Shown here one piece after another: positions 1-11,403 of a stretch of DNA of 64,000 bases. Within the stretch, counting starts at the first letter, position 1. Every line of letters begins with the position of its first letter. The notes beneath the pieces are model-generated. The model had not been told where the DNA came from, did not search any database, and saw only the letters and a program-made list of their open reading frames with translations. Origin of the DNA: Nansenia antarctica (Eukaryota; Chordata; Actinopteri; Argentiniformes; Microstomatidae); assembly GCA_963989245.1 (NCBI GenBank), contig OZ022339.1, positions 56,754,584-56,818,583 of the forward strand, written 5' to 3'. The translations under genes and the position numbers were made by a program.

Positions 1-80
1 TGAGGAAATGGTCTGTTTTCTAAGGCTTTTCTAAGGCTTTTGAAAGCTTTCTTTAGTTAGATGGTTGTATAGGAGAGATA

Positions 81-655
81 TGAATGAATGAATGAATGAA
101 TGAATGGTCTTTATTGTCATTGCTATACATTAGTACAGGTACCAAACAACGACATTTAGGAGGGGTGGCTCCCCTGGTGTTAGGAAAGAAAAAAAAACAC
201 AAGAAGGGAAGGAGCTGGTTTACATAAATAAAGGCTATGTACACTATCCACTATACTATACTGTACAGATAGACGACTAGGGTTGTCATATTGCACATAG
301 TGTTATTGCACATTCATTTAAAGTGTCGCAGTTTGCAGTTTGAAATGTACATATTTGTGCCTCAGCACTACACCTGATTTTTTCAGTCCAGCAGCTGCCA
401 TCAATCCGTCCAGACTGTCCAGGGCCCAGAACCTAGGTCTTTGCTGTGTTCAGGGCCTGGATGAAGCTGTTCTTCAGTCTGTTTGTCCTTGCGGCCATGG
501 TCCTGTGGAGGTGTCTATAGGTGTCTATTGATAAGGTTACCTGAGGAGAGCATGGGATAAGCATATAATGAAACCTCTCCAGTCTCCACCTTACATCAGA
601 TTGAGTAGACATCTGGACCTGAATGATGTAACAAATTGTTGCTCAAATTGTTGCT
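81..655 (-). mobile_element. Non-LTR retrotransposon 3' end, antisense copy
   Basis: The plus strand opens with (TGAA)n then GGTCTTTATTGTCATTG, the reverse complement of a LINE tail ending AATAAAGACC(ATTC)n. The copy runs leftward, with UTR and C-terminal-like sequence up to about 655. Clade not determined. It pairs with an inverted partner at 661-980 and has a close relative at 19228-19627. Confidence 0.6.
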
Positions 656-660
656 GTGAA

Positions 661-980
661 CATTTCAAACCTGCAAACTGCGACACTTTAAATGAATGTG
701 CAATAACACTATGTGCAATATGACAACCCTCGGGTACATAAGGTTCAGAGATAGGAAATGTTAGAATAGGTATAGCATAGCATAGAGTACAGCACAGTGT
801 TTTATTTGTATAGTATAGTATAGTGGAGAGTGTACATAGCCTTTATTTATGTAAACCAGCTCTTTTCCCTTCTTGTTTTTAGTTTTTTTCCTAGCACCAG
901 GGGAGCCCCCCCTCCCAAATGTCGTTGTATGGTACCTGTACTATATCAATGACAATAAAGACCATTCATTCATTCATTCA
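661..980 (+). mobile_element. Non-LTR retrotransposon 3' end, sense copy
   Basis: Mirror image of 81-348. It contains TGTGCAATAACACTATGTGC and GTAAACCAGCTC and ends in ACAATGACAATAAAGACC plus (ATTC)n. It is truncated at its 5' side at 661. Confidence 0.65.
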
Positions 981-1219
981 TGTTTAGTCATAGTGACATA
1001 AGGAAGATGGAGTTCTGGGTTTGACAATGTACAGTAGTACAAGGCAGGGAAAATAGCAGCACTTGGCAAGATGAGAGCCTTTTTTGGATATAACGCATAA
1101 TAAACCTGTGCATAAACAAACAGATTTATGTCATTAACATAACCTGGTTAGAACCTGGTTAAAAACATTTAAAAAATGGAAGAGGTTCTTGTGGGCCTAT
1201 CCTATTACTATCATAATTA

Positions 1220-2122
1220 GGGATGCACCGAATTTAAAATTCTTGGCCGAAGCCAAAGCCGAATTTAAGGAAACATTTGGCTGAATACCGAATATGTAGT
1301 TTTTCATTTATTTTTGTACCATTGCATAAATTAAATACATTTTCCTTTTTATTCATGCTTTTCAAAGAAAAACATGGTGAAAACTTTTATTGATCACTTT
1401 TGAACATTCCACAGACATTAGGCTATACCAATAAAGCACAATAACTGAAAATAAATAAATAAGAACAGCATTGTACTGTTTGATCGTGTCATCAAAAAAC
1501 GTCTACTCAGGGGTTTTCCTAGCACAAAATGAGGTATTATGACAGAGAAAGTTTGTTAGTCCTTGTTAATGACAGTAGTACCACTACCATGTCAGTCCAA
1601 AACCTATTGTTGACTGTCTGATCAATAGAACTCTTCTATGATGATCATTTTGATCATTTTGCAAATAATACATTAAAAGTAGCACTGACTAACTCTAGTA
1701 TAGGCTCAACTTGTCATTCTGGATAATGAAACAGCAAGCACTGGTTCCCTGTTTTGCCTTTACGTGCAAAGCTATTTCGCTAGTAAACACGAAAGCTAAG
1801 CTTATTTGCAGTACAGCGCCACCAGGGTTAGGGTTAAATAGCGTACCCGCCACCATGTCGGCGCAATGCCGCAATTGCAGTTAGAAATTACATAAATCCA
1901 CCGAGTACAACGCTTGTAGAAAAAACGACCATTAGAGTTTTGTCGAGAGCTGGAGGTGGCAAGAAATATGACGGCTGCTTCATAATTCTCTATGCAGGAA
2001 AAACTCTGCTACTATTCTGCGGTAAACATTCGGTCTTTTCACACATTTGGTCGAATACCGAATGTAATTTTTTGCTACTATTCGGCCGAATACATTCGGT
2101 GGCCGAACCTTCGGTGCATCCC
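1220..2122. mobile_element. Non-autonomous hAT-type DNA transposon
   Basis: Bounded by inverted termini GGGATGCACCGAA (left) and TTCGGTGCATCCC (right), with more CCGAA/TTCGG motifs near both ends. About 0.9 kb, no transposase frame. The termini resemble a common fish hAT family; I could not match an 8-bp target duplication, so the class is inferred from the ends. Confidence 0.6.
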
Positions 2123-2256
2123 ATATATAACACACTAATTTAAAACAATAAATAGTTATTACTATATAACATAATTTACAGTACCTTCACAGTATATCAT
2201 AGACATGAAGAATGTTTTGCCCTTGAATAATGAATAGTCCATAGATCCATCCATAA

Positions 2257-2881
2257 CAGTGGAGGCTCCTCCATAGAGGTGGAGGAGGCCTGGCCTCCCC
2301 AATAATTTGAGAGAAGAGAGAGAGATTTAAAAAAGCAATAATTATATTTATTTTATTTAACAAAAAACATATTTTTATTTTTTTTATATTAATATTATTT
2401 CCGTTTTATTCATAAATCTGAATTTTTCCATGGCTAAAACCCAATATTGCAATTGTAAAGCACCTACAGGCCAAAATCCCTATCCGTTTGCCTGCCCCAG
2501 GAAAGTGGTTTCTCATAGAAGTCAATGTAATGCAATTGTTTTCATGGCAATAATGTGATTGGCCAAATCACTGAAAATGGGTGGGCAACGGAGGCCTGGC
2601 CTCACCATGCATTGAGTCCAGGGCTGAAAGATTGACATTTTGTTCGTCCAATCACATGAAGCCATTTTGAGAATTCGCCAGTCACTTCAGTCAAAGAAAC
2701 ACTCGCCATAGTGGCCATAAAATCTCGCGATAAAATGACCTCGGAAGTCGGCGAGATTCTGGCGCGATTTATACATCGAATAGGTAGACAACATTTAGGA
2801 TTTATTTAACAGTTTTATTTTGAAGCGAGCAAGCGGAAAAAAATTAGCCTCCTCAATTCTGGAAGTCACCAGCCTCCACTG
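2257..2881. mobile_element. hAT-type MITE, 625 bp, with perfect 8-bp target duplication
   Basis: Ends are CAGTGGAGGCT... and ...AGCCTCCACTG. The flanks ATCCATAA at 2249-2256 and 2882-2889 are identical 8-bp target duplications, the hAT signature. No coding potential. The right duplication ends 36 nt before the opsin exon at 2926. Confidence 0.8.
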
Positions 2882-2925
2882 ATCCATAATCTCCTTGCCA
2901 TGTCTTCCCTCATGTTTTTCCCCAG

Positions 2926-5054
2926 GGGAGAAGATTAATCGGAAGAATGTGATGCTGCTGTGCCTGTGTGCCTGGCTATACGCTCTGTTTTGGTCCATCC
3001 TCCCCCTCCTGGGTTGGGGCAAGTATGGGCCTGAGCCCTTTGGCCTGTCCTGCACACTGGCCTGGGCCGACATGAAGGGACAGTTCTCTTTCGTCATCTC
3101 CATGTTCTCCTTTAACCTGGTCATGCCCTCCATCATCATCATCTTCTGCTACTTCGGCTTGACTATCAAGCTCTACGTAATCAAGTCCAAAAACAGGATC
3201 CCCAAAGTCATCAAGATGCACCGCAGGCTCATGATAGTGAGTGGTTTTACTTCACTTCCTGTGCAAGGCTAAGCATATTAAACAGTGTTCATAATGTACA
3301 ACTATTACAGTGTTTTGGTAAAAAATAAAATAATAGGGTGCCATTTGGACTTCATAACTTCTGAAAAATAAATTGTTGATTTATCTGTATTTTAATGTTC
3401 TATTACAGTATATAAAGGACATATCTAACTTGCTGAAAAACATAGTGGTCGAGCTCAGGCACCTAAATTGTATTTTATTTAGAATACACTCTGTTAGTTG
3501 AATAGGGCTAACAGAGTGGACACTAACTAAGGGTGGACATTTTGAGTTAAAGTTAGCCTTTAGCTTGCCTGCGTTAGCATAATGCCTAGCATGACCATGA
3601 ATACTTGATGAGGAATCTAATTTGCACTAAACACTTTTTTGAATTTATTCAATTTGATTGATCTCCTCAATATTTAGGCCTAACAGGGTGGACACGTTAT
3701 GGTCAACCACATTAAACTCACTTGATAAAAACATCAAAATCAGATGGTAAAAGAGGTAGAAAATCACACAGCTTACCACATTTGAATTTCCCTCCACTGA
3801 TGTGATGTCACCTCATGAGAGTGATGTGATTGAGAAATATGTTTTGTTTTTTAAAGGGACATTAACACTCAACAGGGTGGACAGTGACCGCAGGGACAAA
3901 CATACCACCTTAATTTTTTGTACAAAATTAATTTTGGGGGGATAACAACTATATTTGATTCAATAGATATTGCTCAGAAAAATTAAATAATAATAACATA
4001 TTTGGAAATGTATATGTTTTTATTACCGTAGTTATTTTTTAGATTGAAGTTGAATGAACAACACTGGGGACATGGCAAAATCCCATTTACATCTTTAACC
4101 AAAGCTTTTGAAATGTAAAAAACAACAACTTAGAAGCCCATATCATTGTATTCATAATAAATAACAATTGACTATACATGAAAAAACGAATGGAATTAGT
4201 ATTTGTCCAAATGTAGACAAAATACAACATGATTTGTACTGGGGACGGAAAAGGCACCCTATTAAAAAATTACCCTTTTACCTTTATACAACATGCTCAA
4301 GCACTGTAAATGGCATCATTCCTCTTACCCATAACTTGCCCACATACATGAATCTGATAATTAAGTTGTTCCATCACACATACTTCCATATTGTGTTGTT
4401 ACATAGACAAAGGAATAATGGAAAATGTATATACAAGGGAATGGCAACAGCTCCCTACTCAATGAAAAGCTTGACAAATCTATAATTGAGTTTAGAAATG
4501 CTATTTTGTTGTTGAATTATAAAAAAAAGAAGGTATTTTATCAATTCATGATAATGGGAACAAGGTTATACATTATTGTATTGATTGCTTGAGATTTGTG
4601 TGCATTCCCTTTTTAGGTTTTCACTCTCTGCCTTATCTGATGCTAAATAACACATCATAATCCCTGTCTGACTCTCTCTCTCCATGCTCCGTTGCAGATC
4701 GCCATTCTGATTAGCACAGGCTTCATTGGCTGCTGGTCACCCTACGGGATAGTGAGTCTGTGGTATGCTTTTCACGGCAGTCAGGACATCCGTCCTGAGG
4801 TCAGCATCCTGCCCTGCCTGTTCGCCAAGAGCTCCACTGTCTACAACCCTTTTATCTACTACGCCTTCAGCAAGACCTTCCAGAGGGAGGTGAAGGGGCT
4901 ATGTGGCGTCTCCATTCCCTGCCACACCATGGAGAGCAAAAAGACCTCATGTGATGGCAAAAGGGCCATTGAGATGACCAGCAAGGTCGCTACGTGTGAC
5001 GGGATGGGCAGGGATGCCAATAACACCCAGTCGTCCTCTGGCCAGGGTCGATAG
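2926..5054 (+). CDS. Opsin, neuropsin-related (Opn5/6/7/8-like), last two coding exons
   Basis: Retinal-binding G-protein-coupled receptor; only the C-terminal half is in the window. Exon A is 2926-3236 (acceptor ...ttttccccag, donor gtgagt) and exon B is 4698-5054 (acceptor ...ccgttgcag, stop TAG 5052-5054), joined in phase 0. Exon A encodes TM4, an ECL2 with EPFGLSCTL (the Cys expected to pair with TM3) and TM5. Exon B encodes TM6 (ISTGFIGCWSPYG) and TM7 with the retinal Schiff-base lysine in LPCLFAKSSTVYNPFIYY, an NPxxY-type motif, then a Cys-containing tail. The EPFG-SCTL and AKSS-YNP blocks resemble the Opn5 group and its teleost relatives Opn6-Opn9 more than visual opsins; I cannot pick the paralogue. 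TM1-TM3 exons must lie left of position 1. No frame damage is visible. Transposons sit in the upstream intron, in the internal intron and beside the stop codon. Confidence 0.85.
3331..4264. mobile_element. Putative DNA transposon in the opsin intron
   Basis: Perfect 12-bp inverted ends TAATAGGGTGCC / GGCACCCTATTA enclose about 0.93 kb of AT-rich sequence. Inside are a small hairpin (CACTCTGTTAG ... CTAACAGAGTG, 3487-3518) and repeated AACAG(A/G)GTGGACA motifs. No transposase. It occupies most of the intron between the two visible opsin exons. Superfamily unknown. Confidence 0.45.
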
Positions 5055-5067
5055 ACACCTGTGTGTG

Positions 5068-6765
5068 CCTAGACAGAAAATTAAAACATTACAGTTGCCC
5101 TCTAACAGGGGAGGCCTGGCCCTGCCAAACATAATCTTTTACAACTGGGCGTGCCATGCTCGTTTCCTATGGGAATGGTTACATGCCCATTTCGAATCCA
5201 AGCCCTGTTTAGACACATGGTCCTCTCTACCTTCCTCATTATGGAGCCTGGTCATGGGAGATAGGAAGAAGTTACCTAAGGATATCAAGAATAATCCGAT
5301 TATATACAACACAATCAGAGTGTGGCAGGAAGTGTGTAAATATGTAGGTAGAGGAAACTGCACCTCGTTCTTGACTCCTGTCATAAGGAATCTGGATTTC
5401 CCCCCAGGTCTACCCCCCAATATTTTTGACTTATGGCATGACGGTGGGGCACGTGTGATTGGAGACTTATACCGTGATAGGGCACTGATGACTTTCCAAC
5501 AACTACAGTCACAATTCAGTATCCCTAGAGAACACTTTTATGGTTTCCTTCAGGTGCGCCACTTTGTTAGATCTAAAAGTTTACCTCCTCCTGATTCAAT
5601 AATGTACAGTACAATGACGTAGAGAGGTTCCTTATTGACCGAAAAGGTATCACTCATTTTATTTCAGCCTTCTATGCGCTATTATATTCGATCAGCCCAG
5701 GTGATATTACAAGCATCTCACAGAAATGGGAGAGAGATTTTGGTACTGAGTATATTGAAGATGATTGGCAGGAGGCCATTAGGGTGTTTAGATCTACATT
5801 TACATGTAATAGACTGAGAGAGACACAGTATAAAGTACTACACCGTCTACATATAACTCCCTACATACTAAACAAGATGGACCGCCAGGTCTCCCCCCTG
5901 TGTAATAAATGTCAAAGAGAGATTGGAACATATTACCATTATTTTTGGTAATTAATGTAAATTAGTTAAAAGATTTTGGGGCACAATTTCCCAGGAGCTG
6001 AGCAGCATCTTTCGGGTAAAGATTAAGAGAGACCCAGGCCTTTACATTCTTCGCCTCCCCTCAAAGGAGGTAACTCTAACTCGTTTACAGTTCAAACTAT
6101 GTGACAAATTACTATTATTGGCCAGAAAATGTATTTTGATTAATTGGATCAAGGATAAGCCACCTACTGCAACATTATGGTACAGGGAGATGTTCAGGGT
6201 TCTCCCTCATGAAAGAATTGGTGCGGTTCTGAGGGGTAATGAGAGGTCCTTTACTGAAATGTGGTCTCCTGTACTCGACTACCTACCTGGAGAATTAACT
6301 CAACTACTGCTGAAAGGCCAATATTCATTACAGTGGTCACAGCCACCTTGAATAGACTCATAAGTGTCTTTCTCTTATATTTTGTGGCTTAAATATTACT
6401 GTTTTAGTCTTTTATTTCAGGGATAGGGGCGGTCAACCAGGAGTTTATTTTTATTTTTTATATTGACAATGGATGGATGGCAATTATTATGATTTATTTA
6501 TTTTTATTGGATGTTTACTATTTGATTTGTATTTGTCTCTCTCTTTGTATTACTGATATGATGGGGAAAATGTCTAGCCTAATTCTTGTCTATGTTGAAA
6601 AAGTTTGTTTAAAAAAAAAGAAAAAGAAAACATTTAAATGTATGTAATTAAGAGAGGGAGGGAGGGGGGGTTATTTGATTTTCATGTTTAGAAAAGAAAA
6701 ACACGAAAGAGTCATCTGTGATATTTGTGTACTCTTTGAATAAAAACGTTGTTTAAAAAAAAAAG
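5068..6765 (+). mobile_element. 5'-truncated L1/Tx1-type LINE, ORF2 C-terminus
   Basis: Translates in broken frames as an L1-type ORF2 tail: LPSNRGGLALPNI, YNWACHARFLWEWL, a Cys-rich LCNKCQ block near 5900-5950, and an end near 6350. The 3' UTR carries AATAAA (6739-6744) and a poly-A run (6754-6764). Near-identical 15-bp duplications, 5053-5067 and 6766-6780 (one mismatch), flank it. At least two frame breaks make it non-functional. It is inserted beside the opsin stop codon. Confidence 0.85.
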
Positions 6766-6876
6766 AGACGCCTGTGTGTGTTTAATCGCGTGAGAGACAG
6801 AGACACACGTGGCAGAGACATTATGGAATATGAGAGCAGACATACTGTAATAATCATTTGAATTGATTAGATGTAC

Positions 6877-7333
6877 TTTTTTTTTAAAATTTATTGTAGA
6901 GAAACTGTACAGGGGGATAGTGGGGATGAAAGGTCTTTATGAGAGTCCTGAAGAGATGGGTCTTCAATCTACGGTGGAAGATAGGTAGTGACTCTGATGG
7001 TAGAGGTGGGGAGCCCGGCCAGGAGTGCATTGCAGTAGTCAAAGCGGGAGATCACAAGTGTCTGGACCAAGAGTTGCACTGCTTCTCTGGTGAGGAATGA
7101 ACGTATCCTCCTGATGTTGTAGAGGAAGAATCTACAGGACGGTGCTGCTGTGATGTTCGCCGCACAGGATAACTGGTTATTAAGGAACATCCCAAGGTTC
7201 TTGGCTGTCTGGGAGGGTTCTCTACTGTGACGGAGAAGTCTTGGAGAGGGCATGGATTCCCAGGGAGGAAGAGCAGCTCAGTCTTGTTAAGGTTGAGCTT
7301 GAGGTGGTGGACTGACATCCAAGTGACATCCAA
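6877..7333 (-). mobile_element. L2-clade LINE fragment, antisense, internally deleted
   Basis: Read on the minus strand: HHLKLNLNKTELLFLPG, a frame slip, then LVISRFDYCNALLAGLPTSTIR, followed directly by a block equivalent to ESLPIF-RRLKTHLFR and a poly-A tail (poly-T at 6877-6886). The RT C-terminal segment between these blocks is missing. Pseudogenised. Confidence 0.75.
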
Positions 7334-8077
7334 GTAGACCTCTGCAGCTCATCCAGAATGCTGCTGCCCGGCTGGTATTCAACCTCCCCAAATACTCGCA
7401 TGTCACCCCTCTCCTTCGCACCCTGCACTGGCTCCCGATAGCAGCTCGCATCAGATTCAAGACCCTGGTGCTTGCATACCAGGCAGCTAAAGGGACAGCC
7501 CCTGCCTACCTGAAGGAAATGGTAACCCCCCAAACCCCTGCCCGCTCACTCCGCTCCTCCACCTCGGCTGGCCGACTGGCCCCACCTCCTCTACACAGCA
7601 GTCGGGCTGCCCGATCACGTCTCTTCACAACACTGGCTCCCCGCTGGTGGAACGAGCTCCCAACGGCTGTCAGAACGGCAGAGTCACTACCCATCTTCCG
7701 TCGTAGACTGAAGACCCATCTCTTCAGGTTACATCTTAACTGCTCCTACTGAGACATCTTCTGACCCTCACCACTACGTCTCCTAAAGACACCCGCTTTC
7801 CCCTCTACTGTGTCCCTAAGAACTTCTATTGCCACTCTTGTACTGTTTCTCAGTTTCTCCAGCAATAAAAAAAAAAAAAAAAAAAAAAAACATTTTTTAG
7901 TAGAAGGCGATAATAGGGAGAAGGTTTTTCCTTCTATCAGAGCTAGAGTACGCTTCCTGCAACGAATGGTGGACTGCTGATTCACATGCTTAGTATTCAA
8001 ATGTATTGATTGTTTGCTTTGGAATAAGGCGTCTGCTAAATGCCAAAAATGTAAATGTAAATGTAAAATGTAAAGTA
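7331..8077 (+). mobile_element. L2-clade LINE 3' fragment, sense
   Basis: Encodes PLQLIQNAAARLVFNLPK through LHWLPIAARIRFKTLVLAYQ to FRRRLKTHLFRLHLN, ending in frame at 7752. A poly-A-like run (7866-7890) and an L2-type tail GCTTTGGAATAAGGCGTCTG with (TAAATG)n to about 8077 follow. It begins exactly where its antisense neighbour lacks sequence. A tandem GACATCCAAGT doublet sits at the junction (about 7312-7334). Confidence 0.8.
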
Positions 8078-8479
8078 GAAATGTCTGCAAGACACGCAGA
8101 AACATGTGTCACCACTTGTGAGTCACAGCAGGGGGAAAGAGAGAAAGAGTTGAGTGTCATCTGCGTAGCAGTGGTAGGAGAAACCATGTGAGGAAATCGG
8201 TGAGGGTCAAGGAGGTTGAAGTGAGACAGTTGCTTAGAGACAGGGTCTTCAAGGGTAGATAAGAAGGAGTGAAAGGATACCAGTCTGTTGTTATAGACAG
8301 CAGATGGGAGTGAGGAAAATGTGGAGAACGGAAAATGTGGAGAACCTTGGATAAGAAAAAATGACAGTTTGCAGACAATAAGGCAATAGGCATAATACCA
8401 GATAAAGGTGACAATATTAAGGTAAGACAGGATACACTAGTGGTACAACTAGTATCAGTTGCTAATTTCTCCAGTTTCT

Positions 8480-8545
8480 GTGCATACGCATGGGTCCCAG
8501 TGTGCATACGCATGGGTCCCAGTGTGCGTACACATGGGTTCCAGT
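8480..8545 (+). repeat. 22-bp tandem repeat, three copies
   Basis: Unit GTGCATACGCATGGGTCCCA plus GT at 8480, 8502 and 8524; the third copy has three changes. It lies in a region ending TTTATAAATGAGGCCC (about 8638-8653), a motif seen at ends of some fish DNA transposons. The element itself is not delimited. Confidence 0.8.
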
Positions 8546-9534
8546 GTGCGTGGAGGTAGTTTTTTGAAATAGTTTTTTTATAAATCCCAAAATTTGCATT
8601 AAAGTTGCATACACACGTTTTTCTGCGTATGCAAGCTTTATAAATGAGGCCCCTGGTCAGTTGAGCATGGTGGGTATTACATTGGAATGGTTGCGAGGGG
8701 AGGTGTAGCATTGATGTGTGCAGAATTCACATTGAGATATAATTTATATAATAATACAAGATGTAGGTAGCGGTCAATACAATCGTATTGAGTAGTGAAA
8801 AAATAATCAAATAGAATAAAAATACTTAGTAGTTTGGCCTTCCTCCTCGATGGACTCGGTGTGTGCAACATAGCCAGCAGGGTCATATTTGATACATTTA
8901 CTAATGATTGAATTTAAAAAGAGCACATTTGCACTACTGGATCATTCTGAGGTTTTGACATTTCCTGAGTGAAGTGGAGTGAACAGAAAGGGAGGTTTAA
9001 AATGGAACTCCCTCGATCTCATTCCCTTCCCATGCAAAGCTATAATTGTATAACTTTCTTAGCTATACAAATTGCAAAGACATCTATTTCAAGCTACAGT
9101 ACTGTTTTACCCCAAATGAACCTATTTGATTTGGGGTCAAATAGTTAACCTCAACACTTGACATTGGATTGGTGGCAAATGTTTAGTTGGTTGGTTTGTT
9201 TTGTTCTGACACCAAAAACCTAAGCCAAAACTAAAACATATCTACTCCTTTGATGGTATGTTAATCCTTCACCTTTCTGTTGTATCTGTTTGGTTGCTTT
9301 TGTTTGTCTTCATTTACTGTACAGTTTCCTGTAACGCACATTGTAATGCACCTGTGTAATAAGTGACTATATAAATAAAGTTGTATATGACTTGCTGTTG
9401 ACGGCAAACCCTTCTTCTCTTAAATGCCCATGTTTTTTTTTTCTTCACTTTTATAATTTGTTGGACCAATCTCAGCATTTGCAGGGTGCCAGTAAATTAC
9501 AAATATGGCTGTGTAATCTTTGACGCTTTCGGGA
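8546..9534. other. Intergenic, no gene recognised
   Basis: AT-rich sequence between the L2 pair and the 30-bp repeat. Possible transposon end near 8560-8660; otherwise I see no coding exon or RNA gene. Confidence 0.4.
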
Positions 9535-9624
9535 ACGGCTTGTTTCAGAGAATGGAACAACAGAACGGCTTGTTTCAGAGAATGGAACAACAGAACGGCT
9601 TGTTTCAGAGAATGGAACAACAGA
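9535..9624. repeat. 30-bp tandem repeat, three perfect copies
   Basis: Unit starts ACGGCTTGTTTCAGAGAATG and ends GAACAACAGA; copies at 9535, 9565 and 9595 are identical. 30 bp is a multiple of three, so the minus-strand frame also repeats, but no gene context supports coding. Confidence 0.9.
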
Positions 9625-9649
9625 AATGTGAGTTAGGATTCATATACAG

Positions 9650-9952
9650 GTGCTAAAATCTAAAAAACATTGAATATCATGGAAAAGTTCATTATTTTCC
9701 GTAATTTAATTCAAAAAGTGAAACTTTCATATACCGGTATTCTAGATTCATTACGCAATGTAAAATATTTCAAGCCTTTTTTGTTTTAATGTTGATGATT
9801 ATGGATTACAGCTCATGAAAATCAAAAATCCAGTATCTCAAAATATTAGAATATTACATAAGACCAATCAAAAAAAGGATTTATAATACAGAAATGTCGA
9901 CCTTCTGAAAAGTATGTTCATTTAAGCACTCAATACTTGGTCTGGGCTCCTT
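9650..9952. mobile_element. Tc1/mariner-like DNA transposon fragment
   Basis: The block with ATATCATGGAAAAGTTCATT, GAAACTTTCATATA and ATGTCGACCTTCTGAAAAG resembles the terminal part of a widespread fish Tc1-type element. No transposase coding part remains. Family assignment is from memory of similar repeats, so moderate. Confidence 0.45.
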
Positions 9953-9954
9953 TT

Positions 9955-10992
9955 CAGAATCAGAATCGGAATCAGAATTGCTTTTATTACATCGATGTAC
10001 GGATACAAGGAGTAAAATTCTTGGGTTCAGGTTCTTGGGTACAGGCATTGCAGTAGAAATACAAAATCAATCAATCAATAATAGAATAAGCAGGATATAA
10101 AAAACAATCAATAAGAATAAGCATGATATAGACAACAATCAACAATGGCTGCAGGCCTATATACAGTAGCATCAGAGCGTCAATTTTGCCCCGAGCCTAC
10201 GTTACTGTTTCCCGTACCAGGCAGTGATGCAACCTGTCAGGATGCTCTCTGTTGTTCCTCTGAAGAAGGCCCACAGTATATTGGGCCCATACACCAATCT
10301 TTTTCAGCCTCCTGAGATGAAAGAGGCAGCATTGTGCTTTTTTCACCACTTGGTTGGTGTGTTCATCCCAGGTGAGGTTGTCGGTGATGTGGACCCCCTG
10401 GAACTTTATGCTGTCAACCTCTCTATAGCAGACCCGTTGATGGTGATGGGGTCTTGTGCCTGCTTCTTTTTCCTGAAGTTCACCACCAGCTCTTTGGTCT
10501 TGTCGGCTTTGAGAGCGAGGTTATTGGCCTGGCTGTACTGAACCAGGCGGTCAATCTCATTTCTGTAGGCCGTCTCGTCGGCGTCAGTAATCAGGCCGAT
10601 CACTCTTGTGTCAACCGCAAACCTGATTACCATGTTGGAGCTGTGGGTGGCCACGCAGTCGAGGGTGTACTGGGAGTAGAGGAGAGGGCTCAGAACACAG
10701 CCTTGGGGGGCACCTGTGCTGATGGTCAGGGGGGCGGAGGTCTTGGAGCCCATTCTCACCACCTGTTTTCTGTCCGTCAGGAAGTCTAGGATCCAGTTGC
10801 ATAGGCTGGGGTTGATGTCTAGGTCCCTGAGCTTGTTGTAGAGTATAGAGGGGATTATTGTGTTGTATGTCGAGCTGTAGTGTACAAACAGTATTCTCAC
10901 ATGTGTTCCTCTTGTCAAGGTGTGTGAGGGCTGTGTGTAATGCTGTGGCAATGGCGTCATCTGTCAATCTGTTGCTTCGATAGGCAAATTGG
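9955..10992 (-). mobile_element. 5'-truncated non-LTR LINE with disabled reverse transcriptase
   Basis: The minus strand encodes RT fragments: QFAYRSNRLTDDAI, LCNWILDFLTDRKQVVRMGS, TGAPQGCVLSPLLYS, then NNLALKADKTKELVVNFRKK. Both catalytic regions are altered: the first Asp box reads FVHYSSTYNT and the FADD box reads FAVDT. The 3' end is AATAAAAGCAATTCTG with a (GATTCT)-like tail at 9955-9990. CR1/Rex1-like by appearance. Non-functional. Confidence 0.75.
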
Positions 10993-11160
10993 CAAATCTA
11001 ACTTTTGGTAGATTGGAGGGGCTGTATAGTGTAAGTGGCAAGTTAAGGAGGCATCTACAGAGAGTTGTTAATTGCTTCGTTGCCAACTAATTCATTGGAA
11101 ATGGTTAATTAATTGGAAATCAAAGCTAGTGAGATGGGTTGACTTGGACAAGCTTTAGGG

Positions 11161-11358
11161 CAGGGGTGCTCACACTTTTTGGAACCAAGATCTACTTTTC
11201 AAGTAGCCAGTCTGCCAAGATCTACCAGTCTAGTTTCAACATCGCAAACGTACATGCACGTACTACAAACACACACACACACACACACACACACATTTGC
11301 CAGTCTGCATAGGGAGCCATAGCACAAACCCTCCCTCTCTCTCCCCCTCTCTCTCTCA

Positions 11359-11403
<45 letters not shown>

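Noticed and set aside
4996..5622. 208-codon ORF overlapping the opsin end
   Set aside because: Its start is an out-of-frame reading of the opsin exon and the rest is L1 ORF2; the insertion boundary at 5067/5068 separates them.
10224..10789. Plus-strand ORFs of 105 and 111 codons
   Set aside because: They are shadows of the minus-strand LINE reverse transcriptase remnants.
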